From an uncultured Roseicyclus sp. (lineage in GTDB: Bacteria > Pseudomonadota > Alphaproteobacteria > Rhodobacterales > Rhodobacteraceae), in the NCBI GenBank assembly GCA_947494975.1, contig CANLXA010000001.1:310001-374000 (forward strand): DNA of 64,000 nucleotides, in the 5' to 3' direction. The notes under the pieces are model-generated. The model saw only the letters and a list, made by a program, of their open reading frames with translations, was not told the DNA's origin and made no database searches. Both the position numbers and the translations under genes were made by a program. Each line of letters opens with the position of its first letter. Positions within the stretch are counted from its first letter, which is position 1. Shown one piece after another: positions 25,245 through 37,210 of the stretch.

Positions 25245-25488
25245 CGCTCCCCCCTTTGCAATCTGCCGTGCCCCCCTTTGCGGACAGGGCAGCTTACCTG
25301 AGCTTTGCAGCCCAGATCAGGATCGCGGGTCCCGCACGGGGAGTCAACAAATCCTTGATGCAAAATGAGGTGCACTTAGCCTCGTGCGCATTCTTGGACC
25401 GCGCTCCCATCGCACAAAGCCATATTTTATTGACACTCAAACAGATTTGGCCGATCACCTCAAAAAACATCAATAGAGACATCCTCCC
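25245..25488. promoter_or_regulatory. Divergent promoter region between MocD-like gene and second LacI gene
   Basis: 244 bp without a gene. A TTGACA hexamer at 25430-25435 could be the -35 element of the regulator promoter. The segment GCAAAATGAGGTGCAC followed by CCTCGTGCGC (about 25360-25390) has imperfect symmetry, but no LacI-type palindrome as clear as those at 21185 or 56322 is seen. Both flanking genes must start in this region. Confidence 0.4.
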
Positions 25489-26508
25489 ATGCGCCCCACC
25501 CTGAACGATCTTGCCGAGGCCGCTGGCGTCTCCACCGCGACGGTGGACCGGGTGCTGAACAACCGCCCGAACGTCTCTGCACGGACGCGCGAGATCGTGG
25601 AGGTCGCGGCCCGTCGCATCGGCTATCTTGCCGACGAGGACAGCGCCGGGCGCCCGGTTCATCTGGTGGCGCTCCTGCCCGCTGGAACCAACCAGTTCAT
25701 CCGGGACCTGCGCGCGCATCTCGCTGCGCAGGCCGCCGCCGTGGCCGGCGTGACCCTCGACATTCGTGAAACCAACAGCCTCACGCCAGCCGATCAGGCC
25801 CGGGCGCTTGGCCGTGTGGGCCCCGCGGACGGTGTGATCGTTGTGGCGTTGAACCACCCCTTCGTGCGGGATGCCATCCTTTCCCTCTCCGCGCGCGGCA
25901 CGCCGGTGGTGACACTGGCCTCCGACCTCGCGGGGTCGGACCGGTTGGCATATGTGGGGGTCGACAACGCCCAGGCCGGGCGCCTGGCCGGGCAGGTCAT
26001 CGGGCGGTTTCTGGGGCGGCAGACCGAAGGAAAAGTTGCCTTCTTCGCAGGAACACTGGCCTATCGCGGGCATCAGGAGCGCGAGATGGGCCTGCGCCAG
26101 ATCCTGGCCGAGGATCACCCCGGCCTCACCCTTCTTGACCTGCGTGAAAGCCGCGAAGACCGCGATCGTGCCCGGGATCAGACACGCGCGTTGCTGGCCG
26201 AACACCCGGACCTTCTGGCCATTTACAATGCCGGGGGCGGCACGGCCGGCATCGCCACGGCGCTGGAAGAGGCCGGGTGCGCCGACAAGATCGTCTTCAC
26301 CGCCCACGAAGCCACCGCGCGCAACAAGGCATTGCTGCAAAGCGGTACGCTGGATGCCGTGATCGATCAGAATGCGCGCGCCGAGGCACGCGAAGCCCTG
26401 GCCATACTCGTAGCCCATACCCGCAACCTGCCCCACAGCCCGGTTCCACCCCGCCTGCAACTGATCCTGCGTGAGAACATCCCGCACGACCCCGCGCTGC
26501 CAGTTTGA
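25489..26508 (+). CDS. LacI-family transcriptional regulator (second)
   Basis: 339 residues with an N-terminal LacI helix-turn-helix (TLNDLAEAAGVSTATVDRVL) followed by a ribose-binding-protein-like sensor domain that resembles CUT2 binding proteins more closely than classical LacI (DGVIVVALNHP, VYVGVDN-type segments). It is divergent from the four-gene MocD/MocE/PanB-like operon and is the obvious candidate regulator. The ribosome-binding site is weak. Effector is presumably a sugar or cyclitol. Confidence 0.85.
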   Translation: MRPTLNDLAEAAGVSTATVDRVLNNRPNVSARTREIVEVAARRIGYLADEDSAGRPVHLVALLPAGTNQFIRDLRAHLAAQAAAVAGVTLDIRETNSLTPADQARALGRVGPADGVIVVALNHPFVRDAILSLSARGTPVVTLASDLAGSDRLAYVGVDNAQAGRLAGQVIGRFLGRQTEGKVAFFAGTLAYRGHQEREMGLRQILAEDHPGLTLLDLRESREDRDRARDQTRALLAEHPDLLAIYNAGGGTAGIATALEEAGCADKIVFTAHEATARNKALLQSGTLDAVIDQNARAEAREALAILVAHTRNLPHSPVPPRLQLILRENIPHDPALPV

Positions 26509-26580
26509 TGCAGATCAAGGCGCGGATGCGCGCGTGACGGCACCTTGCTCATGTCCACATGCATGGGAGGACACCCACGA

Positions 26581-26808
26581 ATGTTCGCTTTCAAATCGTT
26601 GGATAAGAGCGCCGATCTGGTGCGTGGCATGGCTGACCGCACCGATACGGACCTGTCCACACCTCTGGCCGTCAGCCAGTTCCGCCAGATGGTGCTGGCC
26701 TGTTCCGGCTGCACGGATCAGGATGGATGCGCCAGATTGCAGGCCGAAAATGACCACCTTGATGCGGCGCCGGGCTATTGCCGGAACGCGGCACGGATGA
26801 CCGGCTAG
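26581..26808 (+). CDS. DUF6455 family small protein
   Basis: 75 residues with the cysteine pattern of this Rhodobacterales-rich family: C-SGC-x5-C in the middle and a final C in PGYCRN. Function is unknown; four cysteines suggest metal or redox chemistry. ATG at 26581 is preceded by GGGAGG; an earlier in-frame ATG at 26545 is less likely. The TAG stop overlaps that of the convergent DHDPS-family gene in CTAG. Confidence 0.7.
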   Translation: MFAFKSLDKSADLVRGMADRTDTDLSTPLAVSQFRQMVLACSGCTDQDGCARLQAENDHLDAAPGYCRNAARMTG

Positions 26809-27758
26809 AGCTGCAGCCCGCAAGCCTCGAACGCCTCTCGCGTTGCGGCCTTTTCGGCGTCGGTCAGGTTCAGCATCGGCGCGCGCACCGGGCCGCCGAC
26901 TTGGCCCAGTAGCTCCTGCCAGTATTTGCCATGGGCCTGCGGTTTGTCCGCGGGCTTGGTGCGTTTGAACGCCTCGCGCACCGGGTTCAGGCTATCGCGC
27001 ACCGCGCGTGCCTCATCGAACCGCCCCTCGAAGGCCAGCCGCGTGTAGTCGTTCATCCGCTGGTCGACCTTCGATTGCAACTGATAGGGCGGCGACGAGC
27101 AGAGGTAGAGCTTCCAACCCAGCTCCTCGATGTTCTCAAGCCATTCCGCTTCCGAGGCGGTGGAGACATGAATCTTGTCGCCCGCCAGCCGCGTGAGCTC
27201 CGCGTATAAGGGCCGGGGAACCGAGTATTTGATCGCCACGATATTGGGCAGATCCGCAATCCGCGCGCAAAGCTGGGGGGACATCAGGTAGCCACTGTCC
27301 GGATGGCTCCACATCGCGATGCCGATCTCCACGCGCTCGCACAGGGCTTTGTAATACTGATACAAAATCTCGTCCTGCTCGGTCACGAAATGCAGAACCG
27401 GCGCGTGGACCACAACGTAATCCGCGCCACATTCCTGCGCGTGCAGGGCCAATTCCACCACCGTTTCGAAATTCTGATCGGAAGCCGAGAAGATCGTGCC
27501 CGCGGCACCGGCGCATTCCTCCACCGCCACCTCGATGTTCCGCTTCCGCTCCTCCAACGTCATGGAAAAGAACTCGCCCTGCTTGCCTGCGATGAACAGG
27601 CCCGCGATCCCCAGATCGTCGACCCAGTGGCGGATGTTGGACCGGAACCCGGCCTCATCGAAGGCCCCGTCGTCCCGCCACGGGTTCAGGCACGCGGCCC
27701 AGATCCCGCGCATGTTCTCACGCGCATGATCCTTGGCGTCGAGGCGGCTGTAATCCAT
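26805..27758 (-). CDS. Dihydrodipicolinate synthase/N-acetylneuraminate lyase-family protein with altered active site
   Basis: 317-residue (beta/alpha)8 barrel of the DHDPS/NAL superfamily. The Schiff-base lysine is present (K177 in VAIKYS), but the GTTGE motif reads GKQGE (58-62) and the catalytic tyrosine of YNxPxRT is replaced (W150 in MWSHPDSG). It is therefore not DapA; relatives act as aldolases or dehydratases on 2-oxo sugar acids. The ATG at 27758 overlaps the stop of the upstream molybdopterin gene by one base, so they form an operon. Confidence 0.75.
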   Translation of the reverse strand: MDYSRLDAKDHARENMRGIWAACLNPWRDDGAFDEAGFRSNIRHWVDDLGIAGLFIAGKQGEFFSMTLEERKRNIEVAVEECAGAAGTIFSASDQNFETVVELALHAQECGADYVVVHAPVLHFVTEQDEILYQYYKALCERVEIGIAMWSHPDSGYLMSPQLCARIADLPNIVAIKYSVPRPLYAELTRLAGDKIHVSTASEAEWLENIEELGWKLYLCSSPPYQLQSKVDQRMNDYTRLAFEGRFDEARAVRDSLNPVREAFKRTKPADKPQAHGKYWQELLGQVGGPVRAPMLNLTDAEKAATREAFEACGLQL

Positions 27759-29845
27759 TATGTCGTCTCCCTGGCGCGCATTGCCGTCCAGATCTTGCAC
27801 GGGGTCAGCGGCATGTCGATATGGTCCACGCCCAGGGGCTGCAACGCATCCAGCACGGCGTTCAGGATCGCCGCCGGCGCACCGATGGTTCCGGCCTCGC
27901 CCACACCCTTCGCCCCAAGGGCGTTCATGGAGCTTGGGTGTTCCGTCTTGTGGATCGCAATCGGCGGCAGATCGACGGCCCGTGGCAGGGCGTAGTCCAT
28001 CAGGCTTCCGGTCAGAAGCTGGCCATCCGGGTCGTGGATCACCGCCTCCATCAATGCCTCGCCCAGACCCTGGGCAAATCCACCGCGGATCTGGCCTTCC
28101 ACGAAGGCCGGGTTGATCAGGTGTCCGGCATCGTCAAAGCAGGTGGCCTGCTCGATATGCACCGCCCCTGTGTCGCGATCCACCTCAAGCGCCACCAGAT
28201 ACGCGCCATAGCCCCAGGCCTGCCCTTCGTTTTCGTAGCGTACATTCTCAACCATGGGCAGGGCGGCCCCGCGCAGGCGACGGGCCCGCAGGCGCTCGCA
28301 GGCCAGAAACACCGCACTTCCGCCAATCGCCGTGCCGCGCGAGGCCAAGGCACCGATGCCCGGCGGGCAGGTGCCCGTATCGCCCTGCATCACGCGGATG
28401 TCCTTGAACGGCACCTCAAGGATTTCAGCGGCGATTTGGGCAAAGGCCGTCTCACGCCCATGGCCCTGGCTGGACGAGCCGCTGGCCACGGAAACGCGCC
28501 CGTCCTCGGCCCATGTCACACACGCGCTTTCAAAGCCGGAGCCGGATGGCTCCAGATAGAACGCCACCCCGATCCCCGATAATGCGCCGTCCTCCCGGCG
28601 TCGGCTGCGGCGCGCCAGCAAGTCGTCATATCCCGCGGCCGCTGCAAGACGTGACAGGGCGTCGGGATAATCGCCGGTATCCAAAAGGTTCCCCGTGGCC
28701 GTCCGAAAAGGCAAAGCGCCCGAGGCATGAACATTGCGGCGCCGGATCTGAAACGGGTCAAGCCCGCTGGTCTGCGCGGCCCTGTCCACCAGACGCTCCA
28801 TCAGGCAAGCCGCTTCGGGCCGCCCCGCGCCGCGATAGATGCCCGTGACCCCGAGCGCATCGGGGACAACCTCCGTTTCGATATCGACACTGGGAATATC
28901 ATAGCCACCGGGCAGGATCCGCGCCGCGTTCCAGCCGGGGATCAGCCCCGAATTCGGCAGCCATGGCCCCACCGGCGCGCTGATCCGGGCCTCAAGCGCA
29001 AGGAAAATACCTTGTGCATCGACGGCAAGACGCCCCCGGCTCGTGATGCCACGCCCATGGGTCGCCGACAGCAAATCTTCGCCCCGTGACGCGCACCATC
29101 GGACCGACCGCTTGTGGGTCAGCGCCGCCCAGACCGCGAAAACCTCTTCTGGATAGAGCGAGGCTTTCATGCCGAACGCGCCGCCCACATCCGGGGCGAT
29201 CACGTGCAGGGATGATGGCTTGATCGACAGGATCTGCGCCAGTTCCGAGCGCGTACGGTGCGGCGTTTGGGTCGAGTGCCAGATCGTGAGGCCGCTCTCC
29301 GACCATTCAACCGCAATCGCGCGGCCCTCCATCGGCGATGGGGCAAGCCGGGGATGCGCCAACTCGACCTCCACCACATGGGCGGCATCCGCAAACGCCT
29401 GAGCGGTATCGCCCGTGCGCCAGGTTTTGGCCGCCACCGGGCGGGCATCCAGCGGTGTCGCCGGTTCCACTATGTCAGGCCAGATCGCCTCAAGCGCATC
29501 GAGCGCAACGGGCGTGGTGTCTGCTAACACCGCCGCAATCGGTTGGCCGAGGCAGGTGATCTCGGGACCGCCCAGAATGGGATAGTTCGTTTCCCTCAGA
29601 ACCGGCAGAACCGCGTTGACGGAGAGCTTTCCCAAACCCTGCAGATCGGCGCTCGTATGGACCGCATGAACGCCCGGCAGGTCGCGCGCGGCGTCAACAT
29701 CAAGCGCAGCGATCCGCCCCCGGGGCACCGGACTGCGCAGAAAGGCCAGATGGAGCGGGCGGTCCAGCGCGACATCGGCCACGAAGAGCCCTTCCCCGCG
29801 CAACCGCGCATCGGCCGTGGCGTCGGAAAGCGAGCGCCCAATCAT
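27758..29845 (-). CDS. Xanthine dehydrogenase-family molybdopterin-binding subunit (orphan, shortened)
   Basis: 695-residue CoxL/XdhB-type large subunit with the N-terminal ald_xan_dh domain (residues 1-120) and the MoCo-binding domain. Motifs seen: GGAFGMK, YRGAGRPE and GVGEAGT, with the active-site glutamate. It is short for the family (commonly 750-800): between the AIGGSAVFLACERLRAR segment and ENEGQAWGYGAY roughly 40 residues normally present are absent. No FAD- or 2Fe-2S-subunit genes are adjacent, so partners must be elsewhere or activity is lost. ATG at 29845 was preferred over TTG at 29851. Confidence 0.75.
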   Translation of the reverse strand: MIGRSLSDATADARLRGEGLFVADVALDRPLHLAFLRSPVPRGRIAALDVDAARDLPGVHAVHTSADLQGLGKLSVNAVLPVLRETNYPILGGPEITCLGQPIAAVLADTTPVALDALEAIWPDIVEPATPLDARPVAAKTWRTGDTAQAFADAAHVVEVELAHPRLAPSPMEGRAIAVEWSESGLTIWHSTQTPHRTRSELAQILSIKPSSLHVIAPDVGGAFGMKASLYPEEVFAVWAALTHKRSVRWCASRGEDLLSATHGRGITSRGRLAVDAQGIFLALEARISAPVGPWLPNSGLIPGWNAARILPGGYDIPSVDIETEVVPDALGVTGIYRGAGRPEAACLMERLVDRAAQTSGLDPFQIRRRNVHASGALPFRTATGNLLDTGDYPDALSRLAAAAGYDDLLARRSRRREDGALSGIGVAFYLEPSGSGFESACVTWAEDGRVSVASGSSSQGHGRETAFAQIAAEILEVPFKDIRVMQGDTGTCPPGIGALASRGTAIGGSAVFLACERLRARRLRGAALPMVENVRYENEGQAWGYGAYLVALEVDRDTGAVHIEQATCFDDAGHLINPAFVEGQIRGGFAQGLGEALMEAVIHDPDGQLLTGSLMDYALPRAVDLPPIAIHKTEHPSSMNALGAKGVGEAGTIGAPAAILNAVLDALQPLGVDHIDMPLTPCKIWTAMRARETT

Positions 29846-29986
29846 TCTCAAATCCCGTTAACCAGTGCCCCCACGAAATCACGTCGCGCCCGCCAAGGGA
29901 ATAGCCATCTGGTCCGGCCCGGTGGCGCAACTGGATGTCCCGCCGTTGGCGCAGTAGAGTTTCTCAACGCGTAGACGGGAGGCAAC

Positions 29987-30748
29987 ATGCGGATTGGCAT
30001 CATCGGAAAAGGCGCGATTGCGTCCTACGTCGTCAATGCTTTGGCGGTGACACCGGATGTGCATCTGGCCGCCCGCCTTTTGCGGCAGCCGCAGGCCGAC
30101 GCCGTGACGCATGTCGCCGAATTGCCGCCCGTAGACCTCTTGGTGGATTGTGCGGGCCATGCGGGCCTCACTGCCCATGGGGCGGCGGCGTTGGACGCGG
30201 GCATCGACGTGTTGACCCTGTCGCTGGGGGCGCTCGCGGATGCGGAGCTATACGCCCGTCTCGAGGCGGCGGCCCGGGACGGCGGCGCGCGCCTGCATCT
30301 CGCCAGCGGGGCCATCGGCGCGCTCGATGCCCTGCGCGCCGGGCGGGTCGGGGGGCTCGGCACCGTGCGGTATTCCGGCACCAAACCTCCGCAGGGCTGG
30401 CGCGGATCGCCGGCGGAGGAGGTCATGGATCTCGGCGCTGTCGACGCCCCCACCGCGCATTTCACGGGCTCGGCGCGGGAGGCCGCCCTGCGCTATCCGA
30501 AAAACGCCAATGTGGCGGCCGCCGTGGCGCTGGCCGGGATCGGGTTTGATGAGACGGAGGTAAAGCTGATCGCAGATCCCGGTGCGCCGGGCAACATTCA
30601 CCGGATCGAGGCCGAGGGCGCCTTCGGCACGCTTGATTTCACCATCACCGGCACCAGCCTGCCGGACAATCCGCGCTCGTCGGCCTTGGCCGCGATGTCC
30701 GCCATCGCCGCCATCGCGCAGGCCCGCGCGCCGATCCGGTTTCTCTAG
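29987..30748 (+). CDS. nadX: L-aspartate dehydrogenase
   Basis: 253 residues with the NadX layout: Rossmann motif GIIGKGAIA at the N-terminus, SGAIGALDALRAG, and the family-typical AALRYPKNANVAAAVALAGIG and SLPDNPRSSALAAMS segments. The enzyme converts aspartate to iminoaspartate, the substrate of quinolinate synthase, and can also serve amino acid catabolism. GGAGG lies 4 bases before the ATG. It is divergent from the molybdopterin gene and convergent with the TRAP operon, whose HAAO enzyme leads to the same metabolite, quinolinate. Confidence 0.85.
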   Translation: MRIGIIGKGAIASYVVNALAVTPDVHLAARLLRQPQADAVTHVAELPPVDLLVDCAGHAGLTAHGAAALDAGIDVLTLSLGALADAELYARLEAAARDGGARLHLASGAIGALDALRAGRVGGLGTVRYSGTKPPQGWRGSPAEEVMDLGAVDAPTAHFTGSAREAALRYPKNANVAAAVALAGIGFDETEVKLIADPGAPGNIHRIEAEGAFGTLDFTITGTSLPDNPRSSALAAMSAIAAIAQARAPIRFL

Positions 30749-30754
30749 GCCGGA

Positions 30755-32017
30755 TCAGTCGATCAGCGCGGTCGATAGCACCGGGAAGTAGCTGAGCAGG
30801 ATCAGGACAGCCGTGACCGCAAGCAGGAACGGCCAAAGCGCCCGCAGGATACGGCCGGTGGGCGTTTCACTCATCGCGCTGGCAATGTAGAGGCCCACGC
30901 CAACAGGCGGCGTCAGCAGCCCCAGGACAAGGTTCAACGAGATCACCACGCCGAACTGATAGGGGCTGATCCCGTAGCTTTCGATGGCAATCGGCAGAAG
31001 GATCGGCGTGACCAGAATGATCGCCGCGATCCCGTCGATCAGCATGCCGACAAACAGCAAGACGAGGTTCACGATCAAAAGGAACACAAACGGGTTTTGC
31101 GTGATCGTGGTGATAAGTTCCGCCAGCCGCTGCGGCAGCGCCTCATAGATAATCACCCATCCAAAGACGTTGGCGGCGGCGATCATGAAGATGATCAGCG
31201 AGGCATTCAGCGCCGTCCGCTTGAACATTTCGAACAGCTTTTGCGGCTTCAACTCGCGATAGAGCAGCCATCCCAGCAGAAATGCCACCACAGAGGCGAC
31301 GGCGGCGGATTCCGTGGGCGTGGCGATGCCGCCAATGATCCCACCGATAATCGCGGCCGGGATCAGCATCGCGGGCAGCGCATAGAGCACGGCATTCCAC
31401 GCGTCTTTGGCGGCCAGCCACTCGCCCTTGGGGAATTGCTGACGCAACCCGATCAGCGCGATGACGATGGCGAAACAGGCCGCCAGGATCAGGCCCGGAA
31501 TGATGCCTGCCAGAAACATGTCGCCGATGGGGATTTGCGCCAGAACGCCGTAGATCACAAAGAGCATCGAGGGCGGGATCACCGGCGCCAGAAGCCCGCC
31601 CGCTGCGGTGGTCGCCGCGGCAAATCCCCTGTCATACCCCTCCTCCTCCATGGCAGGCACCATGGCGCGGGACATCACGGCGATCTGGGCGGCGGCGGAA
31701 CCGACGATGGCGGCCATGAACATGTTGGCCAGCAGGTTGATATAGGCCAGCCCACCCCGAAACCCGCCGACGAAAACGCGGGCGGCGTTGATCAGGCGGC
31801 GGGTCATCCCGCCCTCGTTCATCAACTCTCCGGTCAGCATGAAGAGCGGGATGGCGAGCAACCCATAGGCCTCAATCCCTGAAAACATCCGTTGCGCGAA
31901 GCTTTCGTACAGGATCGTGTTGTCACTCTCCCAGATGTACCAGATCGCCGTCAGCGACAGGACAATGGCCACTGGAACGGCCAGCAGAAGCTTGGCGAAG
32001 AAGAGCGCCGGGGTCAT
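30755..32017 (-). CDS. dctM: TRAP transporter large permease (DctM)
   Basis: 420-residue polytopic membrane protein with 11-12 hydrophobic helices and DctM segments such as PLFMLTGELMNEGG and the TPPVGVGLY ending motif. ATG at 32017 overlaps the DctQ stop by 4 bp; the longer frame upstream is inside dctQ. It is the sodium-coupled channel subunit for the organic acid captured by the DctP protein of the same operon, and its neighbours suggest an aromatic or amino acid-like substrate. Confidence 0.92.
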   Translation of the reverse strand: MTPALFFAKLLLAVPVAIVLSLTAIWYIWESDNTILYESFAQRMFSGIEAYGLLAIPLFMLTGELMNEGGMTRRLINAARVFVGGFRGGLAYINLLANMFMAAIVGSAAAQIAVMSRAMVPAMEEEGYDRGFAAATTAAGGLLAPVIPPSMLFVIYGVLAQIPIGDMFLAGIIPGLILAACFAIVIALIGLRQQFPKGEWLAAKDAWNAVLYALPAMLIPAAIIGGIIGGIATPTESAAVASVVAFLLGWLLYRELKPQKLFEMFKRTALNASLIIFMIAAANVFGWVIIYEALPQRLAELITTITQNPFVFLLIVNLVLLFVGMLIDGIAAIILVTPILLPIAIESYGISPYQFGVVISLNLVLGLLTPPVGVGLYIASAMSETPTGRILRALWPFLLAVTAVLILLSYFPVLSTALID

Positions 32018-32571
32018 GTGGCGATCTCCCGCGCGCCGGTCTCTGGTGGTGAGAAATCCAACAGATGCGCCAGCGCGTGCAGGAACGCGCCCGCGGAGAA
32101 CAGCGGCATCACCAGCCAGACGATCCATTTCGGGATCCCGATGGTGCTGGTCGGCTCGGCATAGATGAAATTGAACGTCGCGCCCTGAAACGCCATCGCG
32201 TCAAAACCTGCCGTCCAGATGTCGAGCGGCAGATACCAGCGCCAGCAGAAATAGAGCATCGCGCACGCGAAGACGAAAACCAGCACATCGACCAGTTTCG
32301 CCGCCACCCGTTGCGCGGGCCTCGGCAAGGCATCGGTCAGGATCGTGATGGCCACCTGCTGGCGATAGTGGATCGCGGCAGACGCGCCCAGAAAGGTCAT
32401 CCAGACCATGGTGTAGATCGCGGCCTCATCCACCCAGAACAGCGCGTTGTTCAGGCTGCGCGTGATCACATTAAGCAGGATCAGGCCTGTGACCCCCACG
32501 GCCAGAATGGCCGCCGCCGCCAGCTCACATCGTGCCCAGAAGGCAGAGACCCTGTTCAACATGCCACCCAT
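32014..32571 (-). CDS. dctQ: TRAP transporter small permease (DctQ)
   Basis: 185 residues with four hydrophobic helices and the VDEAAIYTMVWMTFLGAS pattern typical of DctQ. A second in-frame ATG lies three codons in. It follows dctP by 65 bp and overlaps dctM, giving the usual P-Q-M operon. Confidence 0.88.
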   Translation of the reverse strand: MGGMLNRVSAFWARCELAAAAILAVGVTGLILLNVITRSLNNALFWVDEAAIYTMVWMTFLGASAAIHYRQQVAITILTDALPRPAQRVAAKLVDVLVFVFACAMLYFCWRWYLPLDIWTAGFDAMAFQGATFNFIYAEPTSTIGIPKWIVWLVMPLFSAGAFLHALAHLLDFSPPETGAREIAT

Positions 32572-32636
32572 CCCGGCGCTTCAAGAGGTGCGCAGGCTTT
32601 CACCCGCGCACCCCTCAATTCATTGCTTCCGTTGGA

Positions 32637-35673
<3,037 letters not shown>

Positions 35674-35677
<4 letters not shown>

Positions 35678-36987
35678 ACGGAGGCATCCCACGGGCAGGC
35701 ATCCCGCCGGTCCGCATCGGCTTTCCGGCTGGCGGCGATCCAATCCTCATCGGGCGCAATCGCGTCGTTCGACAGTGGCCCCCGGATCGCCTCCGTCCCG
35801 CCATTCTGCATCTTCAACCCCGCAGCGTCGCCCGCCTCCACCGCCTTGATCGCGGCGCGCAGCATACGGCGATACGTGATAATGCCGACATCGGTCTTGC
35901 CCAGATGCTCATGGCGGCGGTCCTGGATGCGGCCCATGCTCTCCACCGCCCATTGATCATGCACGTTGATATCGAGGCCCATGCCCGTATAGGTCATCTT
36001 GCCCTGCTCTTCGGCGTCATACCCGTAATTGTTCCGCGCATTCTTCAGGGGCGCGTAATCGGGCAGCCGATGCTCCGCCAACCGCTGGTCGCGCATCGTG
36101 GCCTTGTCGACGGGCGCGCCGAAGCTGGTGAACATCGAATACCAATAGCAGGTCTCGTCATCGACCGGCACATGCCATTGGGTGATCGTCATCTCGCGGC
36201 TCATCGGGATGCAGATCGCCTGCGGGAAGATCTGGTTGGTGACGCGCACATGCGTCCGCCCATCGTCCAGATGCCGCAGCGCCGTCAGCTTGAGCCCGTA
36301 ATCCGTCTCATCCACGCTGATCTCGGGCCGGGGATAATCGCGCAGCAGTTTCGTCATGGGAATCTCGGTATTGCCCGCCTTGTCCCGGAACTGCTTGCCG
36401 TAGCTGTCCGCCGGGTCCTCGTCTTGCAGGAACCGGTGCAGGAAACTCGCGTGCGCCGGGTCGATGCCCACCTCCATCGCCTGCAACCAGTTGCACTCCC
36501 ACAGGCCCTTGAAAGCGAACACGTGGGTGTCGGGCGCGCGGAAGCAATCGAAATCGGCAAACGGCGGCGGATCGCCCGCGCCCATATAGGCCCAGACGAT
36601 GCCGTTCTTTTCCACGACCGGGTATGACACCGCCTTGATCTGCTCATGCATCCGGCTGCCCTCGGGCTCACCCGGTTGCTCCACGCATTGTCCGGTGCAA
36701 TCGAAATGCCAGCCATGAAACGGGCAGCGCAGCCCGTTATCCTCCAGCCGCCCATAGGTCAGATCCGCGCCACGGTGCGGGCAATGCCGCCCGATCAGGC
36801 CCAGAGTGCCGCTCTCGTCGCGAAACAGCACCAGGTCCTCGCCCATCAACCTGACCGGAACCACCGGGCGCGCACCCATCAGCTCATCGCCGAGCGCCGC
36901 CGGTTGCCAATAGTGCCGCAATACGGCCCCCGCACCCGTTCCAGGCCCCACGCGGGTGATCTGGTCATTCATCTCCTGGCTCATCAT
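35674..36987 (-). CDS. Rieske non-heme iron oxygenase, aromatic ring-hydroxylating/demethylase type
   Basis: 437-residue oxygenase subunit. The Rieske cluster ligands appear in CPHRGADL and CPFHGWHF, and the mononuclear iron site begins with DPAHASFLH. It resembles the phthalate 4,5-dioxygenase/vanillate demethylase branch, which works with a separate reductase not found nearby. ATG at 36987 (MMSQEMNDQ) has GGAGGG about 9 bases upstream; an upstream ATG at 37029 is possible. It heads the operon Rieske, GS-like ligase, HAAO, TRAP. Confidence 0.82.
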
Positions 36988-37083
36988 CGGCGGTGGCCCT
37001 CCCTCATTGGTGTCGCAGGCTTTCCACAAATCGGGGCCATGTCAACGCAAGCGCCCTCCAAAAACCGCCCCCCTCCCTTGCTA

Positions 37084-37104
37084 TTTGAGACCGGAAGTCT
37101 CAAA
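37084..37104. promoter_or_regulatory. Perfect inverted repeat in the Rieske/soeA divergent region
   Basis: TTTGAGAC-CGGAA-GTCTCAAA, eight-base arms with a 5-base spacer, in the 223-bp gap between the divergent Rieske and soeA genes. It is operator-like (dyad for a dimeric regulator such as GntR or MarR type). No regulator gene is adjacent. The rest of 36988-37210 shows no gene. Confidence 0.55.
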
Positions 37105-37210
37105 ATCCAAAGTGAACTGGCCCTAACACCCGCGCGTTTTGGTCATATGGCTATGTGGCGCCGTGCGAGAATAACTCGACCGGGACCACACCTTGGGAGG
37201 GACATACGAC

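Noticed and set aside
26805-27758. dapA (lysine biosynthesis)
   Set aside because: GTTGE and catalytic tyrosine motifs are altered and the context is catabolic.
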